A DNA stretch of 64,000 nt from Karstenula rhodostoma CBS 690.94 (lineage: Eukaryota; Ascomycota; Dothideomycetes; Pleosporales; Didymosphaeriaceae), in NCBI GenBank assembly GCA_010093485.1, contig MU001510.1, positions 203,709 through 267,708 of the forward strand. Reading direction: 5' to 3'. The notes beneath the pieces were generated by a model. That model was not told where the DNA came from and searched no databases. It was given only the letters and a program-made list of their open reading frames with translations. Positions 1 to 10,527 of the stretch are shown piece by piece (the first letter of the stretch is position 1; every line of letters starts with the position of its first letter). The position numbers and the translations under genes were made by a program.

Positions 1-1444
1 CGTATACTCATCTGTTCACAGGCACAAGACCTGTAAACACAACAAAGTTGACATCACAATGCATCGTCCCGCGCAAGTCTACCGCATCCCCATGCACGGA
101 TTACCCAAAACGTACGATACAACTATTACATCAACCGACTACATTAACCTTGAATTTCAAGCACGAGGCCGTCTCTGTCGACGCCAGGCGTGTACATATG
201 CAGGGCGATCCGTCGGAACATGGGTAGAATCCTTCAGTGATGTCTACTTGCATGATAAAACACATGCCCGTTTTCTTGATTGGACAATTGTCTTCTCCGC
301 ATCGCGAGGGGTACTGCTAGAAGATCTTTGCTCTCTACGAGACTGGGGTATCGAGATTGAGAGAAGATGCGCAGCCGAGTATCCGCTTCGCACATGTACG
401 GCAGTACCGCGGAGACACGGCGACTATATCGACGATCAAAGCTGCGTTGATGGACGATAAGCTTGGGATGGGACGTATCCAACGGGGCATGTTACATAGT
501 ATTCTATCTAAATTGAACACTTTTCCGCCACGGTATTGTTTCGTGATGCCTCAGGGCTTGCACCACTTCAAGAACTGTAGTCCAACGCCCCAGCTCTAAT
601 CAAGCAGCCTGGTACAAATGCGACCATTGCGACACATAGGCCTCTGCATTCGGGGCGGCCCGCTTACCCAATATTAACCGCTGTGAACCGAGCAGTGAAA
701 GGTCCACTGATTTCCGTACCCCGCCATTTCCACCTTCTTAAACCAGCGTCCGTCTTGAACTTCACGGGGAGGATCACCTTCCAAAAGTACCAATGTGGTG
801 AGGCACGCAAAGTGACAGTTTCACGTCGAACAATGGAGAAGTTGATGTGCGCGCGGCAAGCGCGCTGCAACTGTGCATTGCATGTGTAGAAAGGCGCTAC
901 TTCGGCTGATGAGGTCACGATGCAGCAGACGCCGGCGATGCAGGGCACCATGTCCTGCAACTACTTTAGCGTTCTCAGCTAGCAGCACTTACTGTGGGGT
1001 CCTATACGACCATCATGGTGAAGGGAACCGGATACGATTATTGACGAGCGGAATGCGGTAATGCGTGGGTTGTGCACGTTCATGGTGACACAGAGATCCG
1101 AACTGGAAACCGAAGCACGACTGCAGTATGATGGTCTCAGTGTGTAGCGAAAGACATGTCATTTACGCATAATGCGTCTGTATAATGCAGTGTAAATGCT
1201 CACTCCCAAACGCCGCCCAATGCAATGCATGAGTGCAACCTCAGAGACAGCCAAAGCCAAACGCGCCGCAAGAAATGCTCAATATGTGAATGTGAAGAAG
1301 CCACCAGCGCCGTGAAAATGCCACAATAAATTAAAACCCACCCTTGCGCGCCGAAACGCCGCCCAATGCAAATGATATCCCAACCCGTGCCCTCGAAACG
1401 CCCTCTTGTGTCACATTCTTCCTCTTCCTGTGTGCGTCCCATGA
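1..1444. other. Gene-poor intergenic stretch
   Basis: No open frame here shows a recognisable domain, intron-linked partner or conserved composition. The longest is a 133-codon frame starting at an ATG at 59 on the plus strand. It has no signal peptide, no repeat and no family resemblance I can name, so it is not called. Two similar stretches containing CGCCGCCCAATGCAA occur near 1212 and 1358, a short local duplication of unknown meaning. Confidence 0.4.
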
Positions 1445-2128
1445 TTACAGTTTGGACTTTTCTGCAACTTCGGAGCGGACGCGTGATCGCGAAGACCTCC
1501 GTGCTCCGAGGTTGTCTCTGCTTTTCTTTGTCTTGGTGCGACGGAGCACTGGTATGTCGTCCTCCTCCGATTCCGACTCGTCTACGGTGAACAGGTCTGG
1601 ACTCGGTTCCCTCCACGAGTGGCGATGACCTGAGAGAGTTCTTGAGTACCGTCGGCGCGACCGCCTGGTGAGAAGCTCTTGTGCGCGGCCGCGAGTGGGC
1701 TCGGTGATGGTGATCCTGGGTGTTGCGATGTGCGTGACCATGTGTGGTGTGTCGTTGAGGCGATCATCTTCCAGCTGCATAAAGGATTCATCATCCTCTT
1801 CCAACGTCTGGAGCTGCGGGACATGGTAGTGGCTATGCAGCTGTGTGTGATTGCCTTTGACATAGCGAGCCCACTTGTCGGCCACGTTGGACTTGAACTT
1901 GGAGGCTTTGGATGTGCGAGGCCCGTCGGGAACGAAGATGCCTGCACTCAACGACAGTGGGCCGTAGGGGTCGTCCTCCTCCGTGAGCGGGGTAAGAAAG
2001 TGCGCGAAGGGCTCCTCATCAATGTCGGGTAGTTCATCTTCGGATTGTGAAGAATAGTCGAGGCTGTCAACGCACGGAGGGAAGGAGTAAGACCTCGAGC
2101 TCTGGCTGTGTCTGAGGGACGATGGCAT
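1445..2128 (-). CDS. Conserved fungal low-complexity acidic/basic protein, function unknown
   Basis: Predicted 227-residue, single-exon protein read from the ATG at 2128 to the TAA at 1445. The frame stays open upstream to about 2335 but has no further ATG that extends a better start. The N-terminal half is Ser-rich and acidic (DELPDIDEEPFAHFLTP). A central segment (KSNVADKWARYVKG) is followed by an acidic stretch with LEEDDESFMQLEDD. The C-terminal part has an arginine-rich block and the motif SGHRHSWREPSPDLFTVDE, then an acidic patch and a basic Lys/Arg tail. The 'RHSWREPSPDLFTV' type of motif is one I associate with short uncharacterised Pezizomycotina proteins; that is memory, not a search. 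No signal peptide, membrane segment or enzyme motif is visible. Alternating charged, disordered composition suggests a regulatory or scaffold role, but no function can be assigned. A TATA-like element lies about 245 nt upstream. Confidence 0.7.
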   Translation of the reverse strand: MPSSLRHSQSSRSYSFPPCVDSLDYSSQSEDELPDIDEEPFAHFLTPLTEEDDPYGPLSLSAGIFVPDGPRTSKASKFKSNVADKWARYVKGNHTQLHSHYHVPQLQTLEEDDESFMQLEDDRLNDTPHMVTHIATPRITITEPTRGRAQELLTRRSRRRYSRTLSGHRHSWREPSPDLFTVDESESEEDDIPVLRRTKTKKSRDNLGARRSSRSRVRSEVAEKSKL

Positions 2129-2373
2129 GGCTGACAGGGTAGATTTGGCTGCTTTGAAGCAGGTGAGAAGAGACTTGATGTAGGAGGTGGCGCCGGGTTT
2201 AGTCTGAGAGACGGTAACGCTTTGCAAGCTTTTGCTCTTGCCCGGCTTGGATGCCGGTCGATTCCTGACGCAGTGATGCGTCGGAGTCTGGAGGATCGAG
2301 GATACAGTAGCGACGAGAGGGTTAAGTAGGACCAACAGGATTGGAAAGACTGGATCGAGATAGGCGCGCGGGG

Positions 2374-2381
2374 GTTATATA
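2374..2381 (-). promoter_or_regulatory. TATA-like element upstream of the gene at 1445-2128
   Basis: On the minus strand this reads TATATAAC in a GC-rich surround, about 245 nt upstream of the ATG at 2128. It is a plausible core-promoter element for that gene. A second TATATA lies near 2618. TATA-like octamers are common by chance, so support is modest. Confidence 0.3.
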
Positions 2382-5300
2382 CGTGACTCTTGCATACGGC
2401 CGCTGGAAGAGCCGCGTGTTGTTATCACCGAGGCGCAGCGGACTCGTAGTAGGCGGAGGGTGATGAATCATAAACTGAGACAAAAGATGGTGGTGCCTGT
2501 CGGTTGCCTAATGGGAGGAATGGCAAAAAAGACTGATCAGGATCGAGGTATCCTGTTTAGGGCCACTTCCAAGAGCACTGGGGAAATGAAGCCCGACGAG
2601 GGGATACATGTAGTGGTTATATAGATACTGTGGGGGACAATCGGCGGCTCATGCAGTCCATGGTGCAACCTGCACGCTGCAGCCACCGTACCTTAACGGA
2701 AGTGGACGGAAAGCTTAGTTCAGCGTGGACGCGTGAAGGGCAGAGTTTCAAGGCAAATGGGGGATGGATGACAAGCCGCGTGGGGATTGGGCCGACACAT
2801 GACGGCTAGGAGTCGTTCTGATGGTGTGCTGAGAAAGGCTGGTGATGGGTCATCTGCAGCCTTCGTGGTCATCCCTGCATCCCCGCCAGTCGCACGCTGC
2901 ACACTGGCCACCATAGATCCGCCATGCTGCAGCGCAGACGGCCGTTAATGCAGGCCTGGCGATCACCAAAGCAGGGGCTGCCGCGGGTGTGCAGTAATTG
3001 AGCAAGCAGCGCCAGCCGGCGTGATGGCATCCAAGGTCGACTTCGGCCAAATTAGCGGGGCATAGCGGGGCAGCCAGCCTCTACGACGCCGACGCCTTCA
3101 CCACCGCCATCCACCGCCGTCCACCACCACCCACCGCCATTGCATCCCAGCCTCGCTGTCCAAGTCTTGGCTCGCTCTCTCGACGCATCCCAATCCTTTT
3201 TGCTCCCTTCAGTTTCGCGGCTGGCTGCAACTCGCCCGCCTTGCCTGATGGGGCCTGACGGCTGCTCACTGCGTGAACGCAGGCGATCATCCATCAGCTC
3301 CCATTCGCCCGCGCCTCCATGTTTCGAGTCACATTTGCACGCGCAAGCAACCAATACACCATGCGGGGCTTGGAGTCTGCTACTGTGGACAGGGCATCAC
3401 CTGAAGAGCACCGAAGGGCGTCTGTCGTGACTTGCTGGCATGTGGCTGCGACCACAGTAAGGAAACAACCACTTTCGCCTTCTATATTCAGGTCACGAGA
3501 TAGCACGAGGTATCCATTCAGCTTCTGCGGAGTGCAAGACCGAGCCAACCGCCACCTCGGCTTTTCCTACGATAAACTACCCTTTTCGCAACCACCGCTT
3601 CACACCTTCTTACCACCATAATCTCCACTATATCCCTTTCGGTCCGTTGCAGGCGTAATGGGCAACGATCGGTGTCGCTTACACCCCACACCATGCGCTC
3701 TTCAACCAGCTTACGAGAGTCACCGCTATTCTCCGGTATATTCTTGTCGTGTGAAGCGCGATCCGATATCCAGATTCGAGGGTCCTGTGGTAAGAACCTT
3801 ATCACTGTGTCACCTGCAATCCTTCGTCCCCTGCATCTTCGGTGTGACCCGACTGGAGAATCCAGCCAACCTCATTCCGATTTGTATTTCGCAAGAAGAA
3901 CTAGAGCTCTCTTCAAACGCTTACCAGGCATGATCGTTCTCTTATCAGCACCCGCTCCGGTGCCCTCTTGAGGTAATACGGCGTTCAAACTTGGGTGAAG
4001 CCTGTCTAGACTGCCTTGCCCAGGCTTCAGGTCGGTCATTATCAGCTCAGCAAGCCACAACACCATCTTGTCCTTCGTCTCAGCGTAGGATTCGCCACCA
4101 TACACACATTGACCGATTGCGCTTCCGCGTCGCTGTCTATGTTGACATGATATTATAAGAGTCCAGATTGACAAGTCACGGGTGAGAACTTAGTATGGTA
4201 GGTTGGGCTAAGATATTTTCCTAGAGTTGCACAGCAGTTGGGGGTTCAGGGAGATCCTTGCTTGTCAACCAAACTGCCAAGTACCCAGTTTTACACGAAA
4301 CCGACTGCCTTATCCCGGCTAACACAATGCCTAACGGAGCCTCCACGTGTCCACGTACAAATTTTTCACCAGAACAATACTTGGAAGTTGCAAGTGTACG
4401 GTTGACACTCCGTACTGCTTTCTTGGTCGTTACAAGTTGAGGCTTTCACCGCCACGTACCGCCGATCTGCGCTAGTCGGCAAATCGGAGACTACCTGAGG
4501 TACCCCACAGTCGACCCCCACTACAATTGCGACAGTTCATCGCGAAGCTAAAAATGCCTGACAGACAACGACCACTACTTGAGACCAGCATGGCCCTGTC
4601 TGAGGCGACGCTCTCAGATCGGAATCTGCGTTGCATCGTTTCACTCCACCGGCTTGAGGCTCCGTAGCGCTGCCGACCGCTGAGGACGGAACTACTAGCC
4701 GTCGAATAGCAACTAACCACAAGACGGAGACGCCGACTGTTTTTGGCGGTGAGCTGCACGGAGATGTTCAGCCCACCATGTGTAGACCCGAGTTGACTCC
4801 ACATCCTGCCTCGGCATGAGAGGTCCTATCGTTATCTACAGCGTACCAAGTAAAAGTATACGATGTCGGTTCGAACATTTTTCCAACGTATGATATGACG
4901 TAGGTAGTACCGACGTTCTGAGCGGACCTTTCTGTAACATTCAAGGTCAGAAGAAGTTGCGGTCATCGAGTGGAGTGGCCGCAGCCGGCAAATCTCAACC
5001 ATGTACTACAATATTCCTCATGTTATATGTCTTAACACCAAAGAGGAGTAAGTGCGCAGTGGAATACATATCAATTATAGCTAAGCCAGGTTGGGGGAAC
5101 TAAGTATATACCTTCCCAGGAGGTTCGGGTGCATAGCGTGGTAGGGATAAGGTAAGGGTGATCAAACCTCTTTGTGGTCTTTTGCAAGAGAAAAACAGCA
5201 AAATTTAGCGTGCGACCATGCACCTGAACCTGCCAGGAGGGTTTACGTCCACTTTGGGTTAGTCATAAGCGACCCAATGTGTACGTCAAACGTTAAGTAC

Positions 5301-5443
5301 TACAAAAGACGCATGCCTACTTCAAGCTCTTCCAAAAAACATCGCGATATATAGAGTACCCATATCAATGATCTTAGGAGTCAAACTGGTGACCCGACAC
5401 TCATGTATGTCCTCGACCTACTGGCAGCTGCATACGCCCAGCT
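2382..5443. other. Long intergenic region without a supportable gene
   Basis: Short frames of 60-110 codons occur on both strands (for example 3052-3354 minus, 3319-3621 plus, 3658-3971 plus, 4472-4804 minus). They overlap each other in opposing frames, lack domain motifs and cannot be joined by good splice sites. The interval 3060-3300 is rich in CCACC/CCGCC triplets and pyrimidines, like a fungal promoter or 5' untranslated region. About 3590-3657 is pyrimidine-rich and ends at an ATG at 3658, but the frame behind it has no recognisable content. Confidence 0.4.
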
Positions 5444-5836
5444 TCAGCCCGAGACGGCCAAGCAATAGTTGACATTGCTGCGCGAATTTCCGCAATTGGA
5501 ATCCACGCCCTTGTTCAGCTTTTTGATTGTTCCGACGGCAATCCCTTGAGAGTCCTCGATTGAACGGCAGGCATCCCCTTTTTGCACTTTGTACCAAGGA
5601 CTGCAGTTGGGAGGAGCACCTTCGAACTTTTCTCCGATGGGCTCGCTGTTGCCTCCACTAGGAGTAGGAGCGGGTCCAGAAGTGGACGTGGTAGTGAGCT
5701 TGGGCTCAGTTGGAGTTCCGTCATAATCGCCAATGGTGTCTGGATTACAAGTCCTGCCAATGCCAGTCCATCCCATCAAGCGGTTGGCAAGATCGCTCGC
5801 GTAGCAAGCTGTAAGCGTTGGTACGAACGTAGGAGT
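5444..5836 (-). CDS. LysM-domain protein, 3' part of a gene (5' exon not resolved)
   Basis: The minus frame from about 5836 to the TGA at 5444 encodes a Cys-containing segment (TACYASDLANRLMGW), a Pro/Thr/Ser-rich linker (TTTSTSGPAPTPSGG) and a C-terminal LysM module of about 50 residues. The module has the typical signature: CSPWYKVQKGDACRSI, then a helix with the IKKLNKGV pattern, an NCG and a final YCLAVSG. LysM modules bind chitin and related N-acetylglucosamine polymers. In fungi they occur in secreted effectors and in chitinases. An in-frame TGA lies just upstream at 5837-5839, so the true start must be in an upstream exon; the acceptor TTACAG near 5811 is a candidate, but I could not identify a convincing first exon with a signal peptide. 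It may be a genuine spliced gene or a 5'-truncated remnant. Confidence 0.55.
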   Translation of the reverse strand, partial: TPTFVPTLTACYASDLANRLMGWTGIGRTCNPDTIGDYDGTPTEPKLTTTSTSGPAPTPSGGNSEPIGEKFEGAPPNCSPWYKVQKGDACRSIEDSQGIAVGTIKKLNKGVDSNCGNSRSNVNYCLAVSG

Positions 5837-7216
5837 TCATGATTGTTTCATCGATCCCTATCGGGACCCAATAGTTGCCCCCGCATCCGCAGGGAAGAAA
5901 TTACCTCCCGTATAAAATCCTCCATTTCTCAGAATAATTCTACGTACGAAGGTAATTTACACCAAAAGCAAGTAAACCGACTGAGTGTTGTTTTAGAAGA
6001 ACGGCTTCTTCACCAGTCACATCTGGCAGTAGTCAATGGTACAAAGCTCTTGGTACCGAAAGAGGTTCATAGCATTTGGAGCGTCTCATAATATCTCCTG
6101 AAGATGTACAAGTACGGCAGAAGACCATCAAACAACTGGCAATCTGTTTTCCGCATGTACGAAACCAGTCAGGGGTAAGTTTGCCGGATAATGGGCGACT
6201 GGAAGATCGTACCTCGTTGGGAAGTGAGGGCAAGTCGGAGATTTAGTCATAGCCGTTTGAAACACTTCCAAGCGTACAAGCATCCCCATATGCAGAATGG
6301 CTTTTTTTTTTTTTTTTTTGAAGGTGTCAACACACGCGCCTTGCAGCTTTTGTAGGCATATTATGTCGGAGTAATGTTGCTTGCGACCTGATAGGTAACG
6401 GCTCAGAAGGTAGCCTTTCTTCAAGAAGCTTCCACAACTTTCAATAACCACAATCACGAAGAAGAAGAACGTAACGTCAGGGGAATTTCATGCTATCCTC
6501 GCAAGGTGTCTGCGGATTTTACGGCCGTAGAACATGAGCCCCACAATTTCCTCTAATAAGAAATGCCCTATTAATCGAGAACTTGGCTTATGGATCATCA
6601 GATGAACAGGAACCGAGTGGGTATGCTGCGCGGGCAGAAAACGAGGCGTAGGCTTAGCTCCTACCCCCGCTATTATGCGTAAACACCCTGATGTCGAGTT
6701 TTGGCTAAGAACACGGTTACCAGGTGCTATGCTAGCAGTGCATTGTCAAGCGGAAATGTAGGCGACCAAGCCAGGCGCTCCGAACCCATTCTAATTGCAG
6801 AGCAATTGCCAGCCTTAAGATGAGGTCGAGAGGATGAACCGTTAGTGCGACCTTCAAATGGTGGGGAAAGTCATCGCAGGCGGCAAAGTTGATAGTGCTG
6901 TAGAGTGCAGCTTTGTGGACTGTTCCGCTGGCGTTGCCGAAGCCCAAGTAAAAAGGGACTCTGCTGTTATTTCAGACACGACCTGTTGTCCTCTATTGCA
7001 TAGCCCGAGGAGAACCGTCCGGGTGATTCTTGACCCTGCATTTTCCTTTCCCCGCAATACCAGATCGTCCGAAAGTGGGATGGCATGTGGAGCTAACACG
7101 CACGTGCGGGGTCGTCTTGCATGTCACACAAGCCCCTCCGCCGCAGTCCTAGTTGTAACCATTCTAGCAAGCGTCATCTCTTCCTTATTTTCGCCATCGG
7201 ATCCTGGGTCGCAGTT
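5837..7216. other. Intergenic region, including an 18-nt poly-T run
   Basis: No gene is supportable. The only notable item is an uninterrupted run of 18 T at 6302-6319, i.e. a poly-A on the minus strand, which could be the tail of an old retroposed sequence or simple slippage. The part near 7217 probably contains the promoter of the AlcR-like gene. Confidence 0.4.
7105..7145 (+). promoter_or_regulatory. Candidate AlcR and CreA core motifs upstream of the alcR-like gene
   Basis: A TGCGG core (AlcR-type half site) lies at 7105-7109 and its inverse CCGCA at 7141-7145, roughly 70-110 nt before the predicted ATG at 7217. The first overlaps GCGGGG (7106-7111), which fits the CreA consensus SYGGRG. 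In Aspergillus nidulans alcR is known to be autoactivated by AlcR and repressed by CreA through closely spaced or overlapping sites. The motifs here are short and could occur by chance. Confidence 0.3.
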
Positions 7217-10092
7217 ATGAATTTTGTAGACGTTCAGCCCACATCATTCCTCGACTACGCGTGGACATCGCCTGCTCAAGCCGGGGCGAATGGGTCGAAA
7301 TCGGCGACAAGGACGAGCAGGAAGCAGAATCGCTGCTGTGACCAGTGGTACGTAACCTTTTCAAAAAGATCAACTTCTTGTCAACATATCGCGCCATATC
7401 TCCAATAGCATGTCGGTCGTTTATCGCTAGCTTGCGCATGCGCTGCTGTGTCGATGGTGAACATGTGCTGATATCAGTCGCAGCCGGAAAGGAAAGAGGG
7501 CATGCGACGCTTCCATTCTAGAAGATACGCTGTTGAATGGCAATGGGGAAAACCCTGCCACTTTCCACTATAGTGGTATGACTCTTGTCGCGACTAGTGA
7601 CTGTGCAGACCTTTAACAATGCAGATGTGTTTGGGCCCCTTGCTCCCTGTGGCAACTGTGAGAAGACGAAGAAAACATGCACATTCGAATGGCTTCGATC
7701 ACAGCGGATCCTGCAGGTAGCGACACCGCAACCAAACCCAACACCGCCAGCAAAGAAACGGCGCACCGCTAAGAATGGCCTGCAAGATCACAAAGACGCA
7801 ATCGATCAATCTTGTGGTCAACAAGCCCCACAATTGCCCGTCAGGTCGGGTCCGGGCAATGGAGCAGACTACATGCCGCAATCTGAACACGTCAATGTCG
7901 GGGTTACCTTCGCAGACTTCCCATGTGGCATACAATTCAGCGACAGTTTGACTCCTCAATTTCAGTACGACTATGCGCCGACGGAATACCTATGGCTTGA
8001 CTCACCTATGCTTGATGGAATCCCTCCATGCAATAGCTCAGAACAACCGCCTGATGCTCCTCCGCTGGAGTGGGACTCGGGCAACGGCTCTTCCATCCAC
8101 ACCGCTTCCCCAGGCGACGTTGTTCCAAACAATGAAGAGTCTACCCCAAGTGCCGGTTCGTCCGAATATTCGAAATCACCGCACGGGGTCGTACGAATGC
8201 CCCGAAAACGAAGGCGGCGCGGTTCCTCCACGACAAGCACCTTCTCCCATTCCTCGATAGCTCTCACAAAGGACTTGCTGTCGTCGGCAAACACTGCGTT
8301 CTTGGCAGATGGCCTGCTCAGAATATACCATGATAGCTTTGAGACCCATCTGTCCTGCTGGTTGACTGAAAAAACATGTCCATATAGCAGAGACTGCGAT
8401 GTATCTCTCCCAGATAATTGTGGCCCAGACTGGAATCGTATCTACCATCGAGTGTTCAAATTGGACCAGTCACCTTCGGTGCGAGGGAGACTTTTATCTA
8501 TGCCGGAAGATCGAGCGGCGTCCAGAGCTTTGAACCTTGCAATCTTCTCGTTTGCATCGCAATGGGCTGTACCAGACGGAAAAAGAAGAAACCGATATCC
8601 ATTCCAGATCGATGAGAGGACAGGGTGTATCAGCCAGCCTCGTCAAACAACCTCGTCCCAGACTAAGTTCGACCGCTCTCTCCAGTTGACTGCCTGGCAT
8701 CAAGCTAAGCTCGCAGTGCACGAGGCATCCGATATCGAATCCTTCCGAGTGGTGCTCGCGCATATTGTCTTCTCATTGACACAAAAGCCAGGGGACGATT
8801 CAGACCAAATTAACTCGCCGCCTGGAAGCGAAAAGACTGATCAATCGCTAAAGGCACAAGCAAACGAAGACGAAGATACGAAAGAATGCGAAGATCTCTT
8901 CTCCAAGCTGGATTTGACGATGAACGACGACGGGCCTCCACTTCATCTCGAGCAAGGACTGAGACTGATTCATTCGCTACGATCAAGAATGACAATGGTC
9001 GGGGCATTTGGAGGTCGTAGGAAGAAAAGGCCACGATGCTGGAAGCATCTTCAAACCAGTGGACTCGAAGCAGCTGATCGGGCGACTGTCGACGTGCTCT
9101 TCTGGCTTGGTATAATGTTCGACACGCTGTCTTCAGCGATGCACAAGCGGCCCCTGGTAGTCTCACTCGAGGATAGTGACCTGCCAGCGATTAGGAGCAT
9201 GGTTCGCGACGGCCAGTCCAGTCCAGGAGCGCCGATCCCTTCGGACCCCAGGGCAGAAGACTTCTGGGATGACCTACTATTCAGACGTCAGCGTATGCGA
9301 AAGCAACGTCCACATGTAAGATGGCCTTGCTCCGAAGACGAAGCTGCATCACTCTTGTGTGAGGCAGCCCCAATCAAAGTTCTTCTCTTCCGCAAAGTGA
9401 CACGTATCCAAACGTTGCTGGCTCGCCATGCGCAGAGTGAGAAGATTGAAGCTGCCGTGCACAGCGCGCTGGAAGTATACGAGCACTGGCAAAGATCATA
9501 TGCGCCTTTCCTCCGCGACTGCATTGAGCACCATGAAGAGCTTTCCGAGCGGGTCCAATCGTGGTACACTTGCTTGGCCGGCCATTGGCATCTAGCCACG
9601 TTGCTGTTGGCAGACCTCATTGAAACCATGGACGAGACAGAGTGTGGCTTCGAGTCCAGACGTCGTGATAGAGACTCGTTGCATTTCATCGCCCGATTTC
9701 GGGAAGACAATTGCCGCTCACTATCGGACATTGCGAGATGCGCATGCTTGCAAGAAGATGGCATTTTGTCTCAGGCCAAGAGTGATCTTTTCTCCATAGG
9801 GCGAGGGGCGCTATTCTCTGAACCATGGTCTGATGTACTCGTCCGGGCTTTTGCGATGGCCGGGGCTGTGCTGATAGAATCTGCGGCAGCGCCGAGCGGA
9901 AGTGGCCTGAGCCAGGAAGACGCGTTCACACGTGCAGGGAATTGTGTCAAAGCTTTGAGATCCCTTGGGCAAAGGTCAGACAAGGCACTCTCAGCAGCGA
10001 ACTTGCTCACCGAAGAGCTCAAGTCCAGGAGAAAAAGATGCGACAAGCTCTTCCTTGGCGCGGTGGCAGGCGCAGTAGCATGTGCTGGGTGA
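7217..10092 (+). CDS. alcR: AlcR-like Zn2Cys6 transcription factor (ethanol-utilisation activator family)
   Basis: Three-exon model: 7217-7347, 7484-7575, 7625-10092 (introns of 136 and 49 nt), 2691 nt, 896 residues; AlcR of Aspergillus nidulans is a little over 800. The zinc cluster is split over all three exons: C41-x2-C44 straddles intron 1 (the C44 codon is interrupted), C51 is in exon 2, and C83-x2-C86-x6-C93 is in exon 3, followed by TFEWLRSQ. The order RKQNRCCDQC / RKGKRACDA and CTFEWLRSQ strongly recalls the AlcR DNA-binding domain. Further AlcR-like blocks are LLRIYHDSFETHLSCWLTE, FWLGIMFDTLSSAMHKRPLV, VKVLLFRKVTRIQTLL and GHWHLATLLLADLIE. AlcR is the pathway-specific activator of alcohol and aldehyde dehydrogenase genes. 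One oddity: 31 residues separate Cys3 from Cys4, against about 16 in AlcR. No alc structural genes lie nearby. Next downstream, in the same orientation, is the YEN1 homologue. Confidence 0.85.
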
Positions 10093-10527
10093 AGTGTTTG
10101 CAGGCCGCTTGCAGCATAGTCTCGATCCTCGAGATCACAGCGACATGATGTCACAACGCCGTGGGCACGCCAGACCAAAGATTAGGAAGGGACAGCTTTA
10201 GAAGAGCGTTATAACGACAACGTTGCGAACGAAGGATGATGGGACGAGACGCGTCGCGGAACGGGTCATGTGAGGTCGCGTTTAGGTACTCGCAAGGAGG
10301 CGACACCGCGCTAGTAGGGGTTGTGAAGTCGTGCGACTTCCTCAGACCACACCGAGCGACTTCCTCTTCCCTGAAAGCTTGTACTGTAGATAAGAGTTCC
10401 CTCGCCCACCTGGTCCACTAGTGTAAAATCAAAAACATCCTCGATCGCTCTTTTGCACCACGCAGCCATTACTGCGACACCCTTGCGCTTCGTTGCTCAC
10501 GCAAAGGACGCCCCGCGAAGATATCCG

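Noticed and set aside
59..460. 133-codon open frame on the plus strand at the window start
   Set aside because: It has an ATG but no domain, signal peptide, intron partner or composition unlike the random frames around it.
1200..1616. 138-codon minus-strand frame downstream of the gene at 1445-2128
   Set aside because: It overlaps the 3' end of a better supported gene in another frame and has no recognisable features.
3052..3971. Several overlapping 80-100-codon frames on both strands
   Set aside because: They overlap in opposite directions within a CT/CCACC-rich tract, share no motif and cannot be spliced into a longer product.
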